9,673 nucleotides of DNA. Origin: CAZAIO01 sp964485235. Lineage in GTDB: Bacteria; Chloroflexota; Dehalococcoidia; GIF9; UBA5629. This document shows positions 1-6,975 of the stretch, one piece after another (within the stretch, counting starts at the first letter, position 1; each line of letters opens with the position of its first letter). A model generated the notes under the pieces. That model did no database searches, was not told where the DNA came from, and saw only the letters and a list, made by a program, of their open reading frames with translations. The stretch lies in contig CAZAIO010000104.1 in assembly GCA_964485235.1 (NCBI GenBank), forward strand, positions 1 to 9,673, given 5' to 3'. A program made the translations under genes and the position numbers.

Positions 1-135
1 GTAGCTCAAGAATACCACATTACCATAATACCCAGGACATTCTTTATCGATAGTAACGGTATAGTCAGAAAAGTGCAACAAGGCAGTTTTCAGGATAAAG
101 ATGAAATAATTGCTATTCTCGATGAAATCAACTAA
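1..135 (+). CDS. Thioredoxin-like (TlpA/ResA-type) protein, C-terminal fragment
   Basis: The reading frame is open from base 1 and ends at TAA (133-135), giving the last 44 residues of a protein that starts outside the window. The segment ITIIPRTFFIDSNGIV carries the cis-proline loop (Ile-Pro followed by a thiophilic beta strand and an Asp-x-x-Gly turn) that is typical of TlpA/ResA-type thioredoxin-fold proteins. The last residues form the amphipathic C-terminal helix of that fold. Family members are usually exported, membrane-anchored disulfide reductases, often serving cytochrome c maturation. The CxxC active site and any signal peptide would lie upstream and cannot be checked, so a peroxiredoxin-like relative is also possible. 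It converges on the next gene with only 31 bp between the stop codons. Confidence 0.75.
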   Translation, partial: VAQEYHITIIPRTFFIDSNGIVRKVQQGSFQDKDEIIAILDEIN

Positions 136-166
136 TTTTAAGCGCAATATACGTAAATTTTGATTT

Positions 167-1315
167 CTACCTAAGAAATTTTGTTAAGAAATTAGATATA
201 ACTTTAAATCCACCGACCCGTTTCACGACCGTGGAATAGTCCAGGTCCCCCCGTACCATAGAACAACATCCATTCCATATTTTCTCGTCTACACGTAATA
301 TCGGGATGATCTTCGACTGTAAATGCATGTACAGTTTTTCAAATGCCCATGCCCAATTTATTTCAGGGAGAATTTCCTTTTCAACAGCATGTTGATATTC
401 ATCAAGGCAATTAGCCCCCTGATGCAGGCTTTTTTCTATTGCAGGAGCTGCAAGTTTTGCGCTCTTCATCGCATAAAATATTCCCTCTCCGGTAAGAGGA
501 TCGACAAATCCCGCAGCATCCCCGAGCAATACTACATTATTTTTATATACAACGGCATTCTTTTTGCACACAGGTATAAGCCCGCCGTTAAAACGGGAAA
601 TAGTGTACTCTTTCAATCCGAGCGTAGCGATAAAAATATCGAATTCACTTTTAATAGTTTTAGCTCTGGAACTTATACATCCAATTCCTATTGAAAGCAC
701 TTCTTTCTTTGGAAATACCCACCCGTACCCTCCGGCAATGCAACCGACATCTATATGTATTCTCGATCTCCATTGTTCGAGCTCATAATCTGAGACTATG
801 ACATCTGCATTAACAGCGGTGATATGATCTCTTATCACATTTACTCCTGATGATCTTGCAACAAGGCTATATGCACCGTCCGCTCCTGCAAGATAGCGGG
901 CACGGTAACGCCCTTGGCTGGTATTAACTTCCACTAGCCCGTCATTATGAGTTACTCCCGTCACTTTTTGCCCCTGTAATACCGTTGCCCCTTTCTTTTC
1001 CGCCATTCCGACCAGCGCACAATCGAACTCTTCCCGCATAATAGTATAAATAAGGTCGTTTTCCGAATATCCCGAATAGTTATCATTTTTATATCGGACA
1101 GTCACATTTGTGATCGTATTCTTTGTGACTTCCTCCATGGTGCCGTCTAAAAATTCGGCAGCCCGAAAAGTCACACCACCTGCGCAGCATTTATATCGCG
1201 GAAAGACATCCTTTTCCAGCACGAGCACATTGATCCCTTTACTTGCAAGTTCAAAAGCAAGTATACCGCCTGCAGGACCGGCCCCCGCAATAATTACATC
1301 GTAATTCTCATTCAT
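167..1315 (-). CDS. Geranylgeranyl reductase family FAD-dependent oxidoreductase
   Basis: This is a 382-residue flavoprotein of the geranylgeranyl reductase (GGR) family within the p-hydroxybenzoate hydroxylase-like superfamily. Seen: the N-terminal FAD-binding beta-alpha-beta with GAGPAGG (11-17) and the acidic ribose-binding Glu at 34; the KCCAGG segment (42-47), matching the family's K-x-C-G-G region; ADGAYS (145-150); GGYGWVFPK (195-203), the family's Y-x-W-x-F-P signature; and GDAAGFVDPLTGEGI (265-279), the FAD pyrophosphate/ribose motif. Length is normal for the family. Known members saturate isoprenoid chains of archaeal lipids, chlorophyll or menaquinone, using reduced ferredoxin or NAD(P)H; others act on unrelated substrates. 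No membrane anchor is evident, so it is probably cytosolic or peripheral. The start is preceded by a weak AGGGA 7 nt upstream. It lies in the same direction as the OYE and AOR genes but behind a hairpin, so it may have its own promoter. The family is clear; the substrate is not. Confidence 0.88.
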   Translation of the reverse strand: MNENYDVIIAGAGPAGGILAFELASKGINVLVLEKDVFPRYKCCAGGVTFRAAEFLDGTMEEVTKNTITNVTVRYKNDNYSGYSENDLIYTIMREEFDCALVGMAEKKGATVLQGQKVTGVTHNDGLVEVNTSQGRYRARYLAGADGAYSLVARSSGVNVIRDHITAVNADVIVSDYELEQWRSRIHIDVGCIAGGYGWVFPKKEVLSIGIGCISSRAKTIKSEFDIFIATLGLKEYTISRFNGGLIPVCKKNAVVYKNNVVLLGDAAGFVDPLTGEGIFYAMKSAKLAAPAIEKSLHQGANCLDEYQHAVEKEILPEINWAWAFEKLYMHLQSKIIPILRVDEKIWNGCCSMVRGDLDYSTVVKRVGGFKVISNFLTKFLR

Positions 1316-1340
1316 AATGTTATCCCTGATTACGCACTAT

Positions 1341-1346
1341 ATTATA
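1341..1346 (-). promoter_or_regulatory. Candidate -10 box for the GGR-family gene
   Basis: On the minus strand this reads TATAAT, a perfect sigma-70 -10 hexamer, 25 bp before the start codon. No good -35 is visible 16-18 bp upstream; that position falls in the arm of the hairpin at 1367-1393. The arrangement (terminator, then -10, then gene) suggests separate transcription of the GGR gene, but the DNA here is AT-rich and a chance match is possible. Confidence 0.35.
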
Positions 1347-1366
1347 ACTATTTTCGGAAATATAAC

Positions 1367-1393
1367 AGAAGGGGCGGTATAACCGCCCCTTCT
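1367..1393 (-). terminator. Strong GC-rich hairpin, probable terminator after the OYE gene
   Basis: AGAAGGGGCGGT (1367-1378) and its exact reverse complement (1382-1393) form a 12-bp perfect stem with a 3-nt loop. It lies 65 bp past the OYE-type stop codon. On the minus strand the stem is followed by GTTATATTTCC, which is moderately U-rich rather than a clean U-run. It therefore probably ends AOR-OYE transcription, perhaps incompletely, before the GGR gene. Processing or mRNA stabilisation is the alternative. Confidence 0.6.
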
Positions 1394-1458
1394 CACTATA
1401 AACCTCAGGATTTTCGATAGTCCGTATCTACCTGATATTGCTCCATTCGTCTAAAATA

Positions 1459-3552
1459 CTAGAGAAAGCGTACAAGACGTGAAGCTGTCCCTATAGCATC
1501 AGCTATTAAGAGCGGGTCCTTGCAGTCCCCGATAGCATAGACTTCAGGAGCTTTCCCTTCGAGCATCTTCGCCAATTCCATATTCGGCCCTAGCGGAAGG
1601 GCAGGGACAATAGTATCGGCTTCCAGTGTCTTCTTTTCACCTTCTTTTGTGGTAATAGTAAGTCCTTTATCGGTTATCTCTTCATATTTGACACCGGTCA
1701 TTGTAACAACCCCTTTTCTCTCAAACCACAAAGTTAGATGCAGTAAAAATACATCTACCATTCCTTCACCCAGCTTGTCCGACGACTCAACTACCGTCAC
1801 ATTTCTTCCCCGCTTGATAAGAAACTCAGCTAATTCCAGTCCGTGAATACCTCCGCCGATAATAACAACTTTTTTTCCTACCGGCATCCATATTTTTGTT
1901 AATCTGCTCAATAACTCACGGCCGAAAATTTTCATATAGGTCTTCAGGCTTTTGTGTAATTTCGCATTGCTCACCACTTTCCGGTTGTTTATGCCCGGAA
2001 TATCAGGTATAACAGCCACTCCTCCGGTAGCCACAATAATCACATCCGGTTTCAAATCCTGGACAGCGGACACATCGGCATCTTTACCGAATACTACGTT
2101 TACGCCGAGCTTTTTCAATTGACCTTCGAAGTACCGTACCATCGCAGGCAGATCTTCCTGCTCTGTACCTTTTACCAGCGCTGCCAGCGGAAGAAGTCCG
2201 CCCAATTTGCCTGTTTTCTCAAGTAAAGTAACGTCGTGTCCCCTTAGCGCTGCAGCACGTGCCGCCTCCATTCCACCCGGCCCTCCACCAATGATTACAA
2301 CCTTCTTCTTTTTATCTGCTTTTTCTATCATATTCTGTCCGGTACCGAGGAAAGCATTGATGCGGCAGCGTCCGGCTCCCAGACAATTCAAACAGGCAGT
2401 ACATGGCGCAATCTCATCATACCGTCCAGAAGCGACTTTATTAGGAAGTTCAGGGTCTGCTATCAAGCGTCTGGTCATTCCAATAAAGTCTACCTTGCCT
2501 TCTCCCAATATTTTTTCTCCGAGCACAGGGTCCATTCTCCCCACTACTGTAACCGGTTTAGATATCTGCCGTTTTACTCCTTCTGCCAGAGGTATATTTG
2601 CGCCGACTCCACGTTGATGCCAGTTATATCCTGCAGGAAATGACTCCACCGGCACCGGAGGTTCAGGATAAAAAAGTACATCAGGGAGAAATCCGCCCTG
2701 GTGCAAGCCTAACCAGTGACTCCTGACCTGTATGGCGTCTGCACCGGCCTTGTCTAAAAACTGTGCTATCCGCTGACTTTCTTCCGGCGATAATAATTTA
2801 TCCTGTGCGATACCAACGACCAGCCCCACTTCCAGCCCGTTGATAATCACAGCCACAGGGAAGTCGTTTCCTACCTTCTTCTTAATTGCAGCAATGACAT
2901 TCCGTAAAAAACGGGTCCTGTTTTCAGTATTTCCACCGTACTCGTCCTGTCTTCTGTTCCAGTAAGGTGAAAGAAAACTATTGAACAAATGGCTGCTTGC
3001 TGCATTGATATCCACACCATCGAATCCGGCCTTTCGTGCACGTTCCGCAGCATCGGCGAATTTTTCAGTTATCTCTTCAATTTCAGCAATAGTGAGCTCT
3101 CGCGGCATCTCATTGTGGAAATCACCCGGATAGATCATTTCTACAGGAGATGCTCCCACCGGAGGCCCTTTAAAAAGCGGGTCAGGCACAAATGGTATAT
3201 GAGTCTGCCAGTTTCCGTCATGGTTCATCTGCATAAACGTGGGGCAGTTGTGTTTATGTATTATATCTACAAGCTCCTTGAGACCTGGAATGAACTTATC
3301 ATCATCAATACGATATCGCTGCGGCCAGCGTACACCACGCGGATACTCAATCGCCGGAGCTTCTACTACTAATAAACCGACACCACCACGTGCCATAGAC
3401 TCATAGAAAGCCAGCATCTTTTCATTCATATGAGTCTCTTGATCATTCCACATCAGCATACCGGCGCCGGTTTTGATAATCCGGTTCCGTGTTTTTACAG
3501 ATCCTATGTATCCCGGTTCAAGTATCTTCTCAAATTCAACGTTACTGGCCAT
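1459..3552 (-). CDS. Old Yellow Enzyme / 2,4-dienoyl-CoA reductase-type FMN, Fe-S, FAD oxidoreductase
   Basis: The 697 residues have the full FadH/enoate-reductase layout. An N-terminal FMN-binding TIM barrel (about 8-375) carries TRNRI (21-25), the NRRQDEYGG block (199-207) and GMTRRLIADPELP (358-370). A Cys cluster follows (C384, C387, C390, C396). An FAD domain begins with IIGGGPGG (420-427), an embedded NAD(P)H-binding Rossmann unit reads VIIGGGIHGLE (563-573), and the closing FAD motif is VYAIGDC (671-677). Such enzymes pass electrons NAD(P)H-FAD-[4Fe-4S]-FMN to reduce an activated C=C bond in the cytosol. Two things are odd. At the active-site block, where many OYEs have His-x-x-His and FadH has a catalytic Tyr, this protein has N183, S186 and H188. 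The Cys spacing is also shorter than in FadH (C-x2-C-x2-C-x5-C). The start follows AAGGGGGG about 10 nt upstream. It lies 87 bp after the AOR gene and is likely co-transcribed with it. Substrate unknown. Confidence 0.9.
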   Translation of the reverse strand: MASNVEFEKILEPGYIGSVKTRNRIIKTGAGMLMWNDQETHMNEKMLAFYESMARGGVGLLVVEAPAIEYPRGVRWPQRYRIDDDKFIPGLKELVDIIHKHNCPTFMQMNHDGNWQTHIPFVPDPLFKGPPVGASPVEMIYPGDFHNEMPRELTIAEIEEITEKFADAAERARKAGFDGVDINAASSHLFNSFLSPYWNRRQDEYGGNTENRTRFLRNVIAAIKKKVGNDFPVAVIINGLEVGLVVGIAQDKLLSPEESQRIAQFLDKAGADAIQVRSHWLGLHQGGFLPDVLFYPEPPVPVESFPAGYNWHQRGVGANIPLAEGVKRQISKPVTVVGRMDPVLGEKILGEGKVDFIGMTRRLIADPELPNKVASGRYDEIAPCTACLNCLGAGRCRINAFLGTGQNMIEKADKKKKVVIIGGGPGGMEAARAAALRGHDVTLLEKTGKLGGLLPLAALVKGTEQEDLPAMVRYFEGQLKKLGVNVVFGKDADVSAVQDLKPDVIIVATGGVAVIPDIPGINNRKVVSNAKLHKSLKTYMKIFGRELLSRLTKIWMPVGKKVVIIGGGIHGLELAEFLIKRGRNVTVVESSDKLGEGMVDVFLLHLTLWFERKGVVTMTGVKYEEITDKGLTITTKEGEKKTLEADTIVPALPLGPNMELAKMLEGKAPEVYAIGDCKDPLLIADAIGTASRLVRFL

Positions 3553-3639
3553 ATTAGACTTACCCCCCTTGTTAGAAATAAATTTTTTATATATGTTATA
3601 TTGTCAAAATTATATTATATCGTACAGCAATTATATTCT

Positions 3640-5439
3640 CTAGTCGTATAGCTCCTGTGCGATATCGTTCATTCCAAGTTCAAGCAATTTTTCTTTACTC
3701 GGTACTGTAGTCAACCGGTTCCAATCAAGCTTCCCTAAGGTCCAATATACCTGGGCATCAATGTCCGAACGCTTTCCTGCCAGCGGTCCCGCCTTCAAGG
3801 GCGGCCTGCCTATTATTCGTGGATGAACTTTACGGTTTAAAGGATTAACCCCTTCGCGTAGATTGAATACATGCCGCATTACACAAATCCTCTCATCTTC
3901 CATATGCAACTCTTCTTTCGAGCGTTCCCAACCTGTCACCGCACTGAGAAATTCCGCCATATACCAGTTCGGATCGGCGACCAGCAGGGTACCGTGCATA
4001 CACAGACCGGCTGCATTGACCAGATGTATTAAAAACTGGTCCCAACCAAACCCTGAAGTATGTCTACCGGGAGTTGGGTCCATCTTGAATGCCGCTGCTA
4101 CAGGTTTTCTGGCAAAAGGAGGAAAATCAAACTTGGGATCATGCATGCCCAGTTCCTGTCCCGCGATATGCACCGCATATTTTTCCGCTTCTTTTCCAAG
4201 TTTTTCAGATGCTCTCATCACTCCATCGGCAAGAATATCTCCAATTCCTTCCCTTTTCACTATCTTTTCCAGTATCGCTATCATCGCCCGGTGATTTCCC
4301 CACTTAAGCTCAATTCCATCTGTATCCGCTTTCTTTATAATACCGTTCTCATAACACTCCATAGCAAAAGCAATGATAGAACCGGCGGATATCGTATCCA
4401 TTCCATAACTATTGCATATATGGTTTGCCATGGCAATCGCGTCCAGGTCATTAATCAGACAATTAGATCCGAATGCTGCCAGTGTTTCATACTCAGGTCG
4501 ATGCGTACCATCAGGATAGTGATATTGTCCGGCACCTTTAACCAGCTTGCCCTTACACGCAGCCGGACAACGCCAGCAACCAGAGCGGCTCTCTACTTTC
4601 GAATCAATAAACTGCATGTTTATGCCCGATGCGTCGGGCATTTCGACAACGCCTGCACCTCCCCAATTTTTTACCGGTGAGTCTCCCGAATGCACCGAGT
4701 CTTCCGCATGGCTGGTTGTACCGTACCTATGCATATCGTCGATAAACGTTGTTTTCATTTCGGCTATATGTTCTTTTCTACGTTGCATAGCCCGGTCGAT
4801 ATCAGCAATAGGGACTTTTATATCACCCTTCACCACTACCGCTTTAAGCTTTTTCGAACCCATCAGCGCACCAAGTCCAGACCTCCCTGCGGCATCGCCC
4901 CCCTTGTTCATTAAATTGGCAACAAGGCACTGTTTCTCACCTGCCTGGCCGATACTGACTACCTTCGCCGCTTTCCCGTGTTCGGCCTGCATTATCTCAT
5001 CGGTTTCGAATGTACTTTTCCCCCATACATGAGAAGCATCCCGTAACTCCGGCTTACCGTTATCGATCAACAGGTAAACCGGTTTCTCCGAAATGCCTGT
5101 AAAAAAAACACCGTCGAATCCGGAAAATTTGAGGTGAGGTCCGAAGTCCCCTCCGCAATTGGCATCTCCCCATCCATCCGTGAGCGGTGATCTTCCTATT
5201 ACGACATACCGGGCACCGAATGTGGCGGGAGTGCCTGTGAGCGGACCGGTCATGAAGCCCAGAGTATTCTCCGGTCCCAGAGGATCAACACCGGCTTTCT
5301 GTCGTTCATAAAGTATCCTTGCTCCGATCCCGTAACCGCCTACGTAGTCATGACAGATTTTCTCATCCGGTTCTTCCTCTTTTGTTTCTCCGGCGGAAAG
5401 GTCGACAAACAATAATTTGTTCATATATCCTGAAGCCAT
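3640..5439 (-). CDS. Aldehyde ferredoxin oxidoreductase family protein (tungstopterin enzyme)
   Basis: The 599 residues match the length of Pyrococcus furiosus AOR (605). Seen: the N-terminal domain with VGGYGIGARILYE (33-45), the pterin-site GGDFGPHLK (97-104 region) and GRSGLGALMGSKKLKA (185-200); then Cys ligands C288-x2-C291-x3-C295 and C480 for one [4Fe-4S] cluster; PEYET (315-319), GMDTIS (346-351) and PGRHTSG (457-463) around the active site. The family oxidises aldehydes to carboxylates, or the reverse, with ferredoxin as partner and tungsten on bis-tungstopterin. Some relatives (BamB) reduce benzoyl-CoA instead, so the substrate cannot be fixed from sequence. N475 sits where many members have Asp in the second D-x-x-G-L-C pterin motif. 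The start at 5439 is chosen over the internal Met6 because AAGGAG (5446-5451) lies 6 nt before it. A promoter and operator-like palindrome lie just upstream. Cytosolic and probably oxygen-sensitive. Confidence 0.93.
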   Translation of the reverse strand: MASGYMNKLLFVDLSAGETKEEEPDEKICHDYVGGYGIGARILYERQKAGVDPLGPENTLGFMTGPLTGTPATFGARYVVIGRSPLTDGWGDANCGGDFGPHLKFSGFDGVFFTGISEKPVYLLIDNGKPELRDASHVWGKSTFETDEIMQAEHGKAAKVVSIGQAGEKQCLVANLMNKGGDAAGRSGLGALMGSKKLKAVVVKGDIKVPIADIDRAMQRRKEHIAEMKTTFIDDMHRYGTTSHAEDSVHSGDSPVKNWGGAGVVEMPDASGINMQFIDSKVESRSGCWRCPAACKGKLVKGAGQYHYPDGTHRPEYETLAAFGSNCLINDLDAIAMANHICNSYGMDTISAGSIIAFAMECYENGIIKKADTDGIELKWGNHRAMIAILEKIVKREGIGDILADGVMRASEKLGKEAEKYAVHIAGQELGMHDPKFDFPPFARKPVAAAFKMDPTPGRHTSGFGWDQFLIHLVNAAGLCMHGTLLVADPNWYMAEFLSAVTGWERSKEELHMEDERICVMRHVFNLREGVNPLNRKVHPRIIGRPPLKAGPLAGKRSDIDAQVYWTLGKLDWNRLTTVPSKEKLLELGMNDIAQELYD

Positions 5440-5463
5440 GTAGAGCTCCTTAACGGACAGTTT

Positions 5464-5477
5464 AGATAACGTTATCT
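5464..5477. promoter_or_regulatory. Perfect 14-bp palindrome, candidate operator of the AOR gene
   Basis: AGATAACGTTATCT equals its own reverse complement. It lies 1 bp downstream of the minus-strand TATAAT box, so it covers the expected transcription start. A dimeric repressor bound here would block open-complex formation. No second intact copy is seen in the window; one near half-site (ACATAACG) occurs at 6789-6796. The regulator is not encoded in the window. Confidence 0.55.
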
Positions 5478-5478
5478 T

Positions 5479-5484
5479 ATTATA
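5479..5484 (-). promoter_or_regulatory. Candidate -10 box of the AOR-OYE operon
   Basis: It reads TATAAT on the minus strand, 39 bp before the AOR start codon, giving a leader of about 33 nt that contains AAGGAG. The hexamer 17 bp upstream is TTTCAC (5502-5507), a poor -35, so the promoter may depend on an activator or be intrinsically weak. The perfect -10 next to the palindrome makes this the best-supported promoter in the window. Confidence 0.5.
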
Positions 5485-5707
5485 CCTGCATGGAAGCTAC
5501 AGTGAAAAATCTCTCACGTACAAGTGTACGGCCATTCCGAATATAGAAATTAGCTATTATCCTGTCAGGGCATTCCCCTTTAACAGCCCGGCTATCCACC
5601 TGAAACCTGATACCTATTATATAATTATGTCAAGTTGAATATATACTAATTGCCGGCGTCTGAAATGAGTCCTGATTACCCTGTGGCATAACATAGACAA
5701 GGAACGA

Positions 5708-6541
5708 TCACTTGCGCCAGGATAAAAATGCCCAGACTGTCTTTTTCTCTTTATAGTAGTATCCATTGTGAAATGACAGGTTCGCTTTCAGATAAGCCAT
5801 TATCTTATCTTTCATTTGACTGTTGTCAACGTCTCGGCTCCTTATCAGTTGTATATAGGCTTCATCCAGACTTCTGATTTTCCACTGGCTGTCTACGTGA
5901 AATATTTCTACGTCAGCATATATACCCAGGCTATAAAGCAGGTTATAAAGCACAGTATACTCAGGAAAAGTATTATACTCTATACCAAGCAGGTCACATA
6001 TTCCGGATTCCAGATCATTAAAGTTAGTCGCCTTCCATGTTATAAAACACGCGCGGCGAGCTGCTCTATCAATCAATTTTATACTGCGGGCAATATCATT
6101 ACCTGATGGTAATGAACGTGATACGAGAACTGCATCATGTTCGGGAAAGTCTTCTCCTATTTTAGCCTTCATCCAGTCCACGTTGACCAACCGAATATTG
6201 TGAAGGTCTTCTTTCGCTGCATTTCGGGCAATAACGTCAAGCATATCCGGTGAGCTATCCAGGGCTGTAACCGCATAACCCTGCCGCGCAAGCGGTATAG
6301 TCATTGTTCCCATTCCTGCCCCCACATCCAGTATCGTCCAACCCGGCTCAAGGCGCATCCTTTTATATACTTCTCTCACATAAGCACTTACGCCATCTTT
6401 TACAGGAATAGTCTTCGCCCAGTTATTCCAGAAATCAACACCTTCCCCGCGGAAGCTGGTACGTTGCATTTGCCTGTGCCAGAGCTGTGCCCAGTCAATA
6501 TTCCTTATATTACTCAGTAAAACTCTATCAGAATCATCCAT
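5708..6541 (-). CDS. Class I SAM-dependent methyltransferase
   Basis: This is a 277-residue Rossmann-type methyltransferase. Motif I is ILDVGAGMGTMTIPLA (70-85), followed by the acidic residue that binds SAM ribose in VTALDSSPDML (92-101; D95). A post-motif strand reads HDAVLVSRSL (135-144). The N-terminal 65 residues (DWAQLWHRQMQR, then a FWNNWAK stretch) and the Trp- and Tyr-rich C-terminal part resemble a group of uncharacterised methyltransferases often found near anaerobic redox or cofactor genes; that resemblance is from memory of the family, not a search. No signal or membrane segment, so cytosolic. The start is supported by GAGG 7 nt before the ATG at 6541. It ends 268 bp before the AOR gene, which has its own promoter, so co-transcription is uncertain. 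The methyl acceptor, whether small molecule, cofactor or protein, cannot be told. Confidence 0.85.
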   Translation of the reverse strand: MDDSDRVLLSNIRNIDWAQLWHRQMQRTSFRGEGVDFWNNWAKTIPVKDGVSAYVREVYKRMRLEPGWTILDVGAGMGTMTIPLARQGYAVTALDSSPDMLDVIARNAAKEDLHNIRLVNVDWMKAKIGEDFPEHDAVLVSRSLPSGNDIARSIKLIDRAARRACFITWKATNFNDLESGICDLLGIEYNTFPEYTVLYNLLYSLGIYADVEIFHVDSQWKIRSLDEAYIQLIRSRDVDNSQMKDKIMAYLKANLSFHNGYYYKEKKTVWAFLSWRK

Positions 6542-6623
6542 GGGGACACCTCACCCTGCAGCTTGTCTCTCCGCACAGGCACGCCGAATTCCCTTTATTC
6601 AACAAAGCATAGCAGTTAGCTGC

Positions 6624-6639
6624 ACAATTAGTACAATTA
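6624..6639. repeat. 9-bp-period tandem direct repeat
   Basis: ACAATTA occurs at 6624-6630 and again at 6633-6639, separated by GT. It lies about 80-100 bp upstream of the methyltransferase start. It may be a small slippage duplication or a pair of regulator half-sites; the copies are too short to decide. Confidence 0.35.
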
Positions 6640-6654
6640 AACAAAGAGGAAACC

Positions 6655-6714
6655 ATGCACTTTGACTTCGCGAATATTTCCTCAGACATTAAAATTTTAA
6701 TTAACCGTTTATAG
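6655..6714 (+). CDS. Possible 19-residue small ORF
   Basis: ATG at 6655 follows AGAGGA with 4 nt spacing, a good plus-strand ribosome-binding site, and the frame runs to TAG at 6712. The product would be MHFDFANISSDIKILINRL: charged, with no membrane segment or signal peptide. It could be a leader peptide, the surviving start of a decayed gene, or chance. Nothing lies immediately downstream to be controlled by it, which weakens the leader idea. I do not recognise it. Confidence 0.2.
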   Translation: MHFDFANISSDIKILINRL

Positions 6715-6776
6715 ATTTATACTTAAAAAAAACTCGTATAACAATGTATACACCTGATAAGATAAACAATAACAAT

Positions 6777-6923
6777 AAATTCCCCACGACATAACGATCG
6801 GGGTATTTGACTGTTACAAACTTTGTTTGCCCTGCACCCTTGATAGTGATACACATCCAATTATTAATGTTTTGGCAAGATGCAGGGTTAACTTCATCCC
6901 TCGATCACGATGGTCGGGGTATT
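6777..6923. repeat. Pair of related palindromic repeat units flanking a long-range stem
   Basis: Unit A: AAATTCCCC (6777-6785) can pair with GGGGTATTT (6800-6808), 8 of 9 bp. Unit B: CCTCGATCA (6899-6907) pairs with TGGTCGGGG (6911-6919) over 9 bp (including G-U pairs) with a 3-nt CGA loop. Both units end in the same decamer TCGGGGTATT (6798-6807 and 6914-6923), and their left parts are also alike (TCCC-x-CGA). Between them CCCTGCA (6830-6836) can pair with TGCAGGG (6881-6887). This looks like two diverged copies of an interspersed hairpin (REP/MITE-like) repeat, or one structured RNA of about 150 nt. No T-run follows either hairpin, so they are poor terminators. Confidence 0.45.
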
Positions 6924-6927
6924 AAGT

Positions 6928-6960
6928 AAGGAACTATAACTTTTAAGGTACTATAACTTT
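6928..6960. repeat. Two 16-bp tandem repeats with 17-bp period
   Basis: AAGG(A/T)ACTATAACTTT occurs at 6928-6943 and 6945-6960, 15 of 16 bases identical, separated by one T. Recent duplication would explain the identity. The copies could also be paired binding sites for a regulator, though 17 bp is not a whole number of helical turns. They lie about 390 bp upstream of the methyltransferase start and 670 bp upstream of the lipoprotein. Confidence 0.7.
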
Positions 6961-6975
6961 CCTTCTGCATAATAA

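Noticed and set aside
3602..3607. Perfect minus-strand TTGACA between the AOR and OYE genes, possible -35
   Set aside because: No acceptable -10 lies 16-18 bp downstream (AAATTT, AATTTA or ATTTAT only), and the gap is extremely AT-rich, so a chance match is likely.
4060..4680. Plus-strand ORF of 206 codons opposite the AOR gene
   Set aside because: It lies wholly inside the well-supported AOR gene on the other strand, overlaps other antisense frames and shows no recognisable domain; it is a shadow frame.
5517..5530. Short inverted repeat CGTAC-AAGT-GTACG between the methyltransferase and AOR genes
   Set aside because: Only a 5-bp stem with no U-run, and placed upstream of the AOR -10; too weak to call a terminator or an operator.
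6667..6674. Palindrome TTCGCGAA in the divergent region
   Set aside because: Eight bases, not extendable, not placed relative to a promoter and inside the possible 19-codon ORF; expected by chance at this scale.
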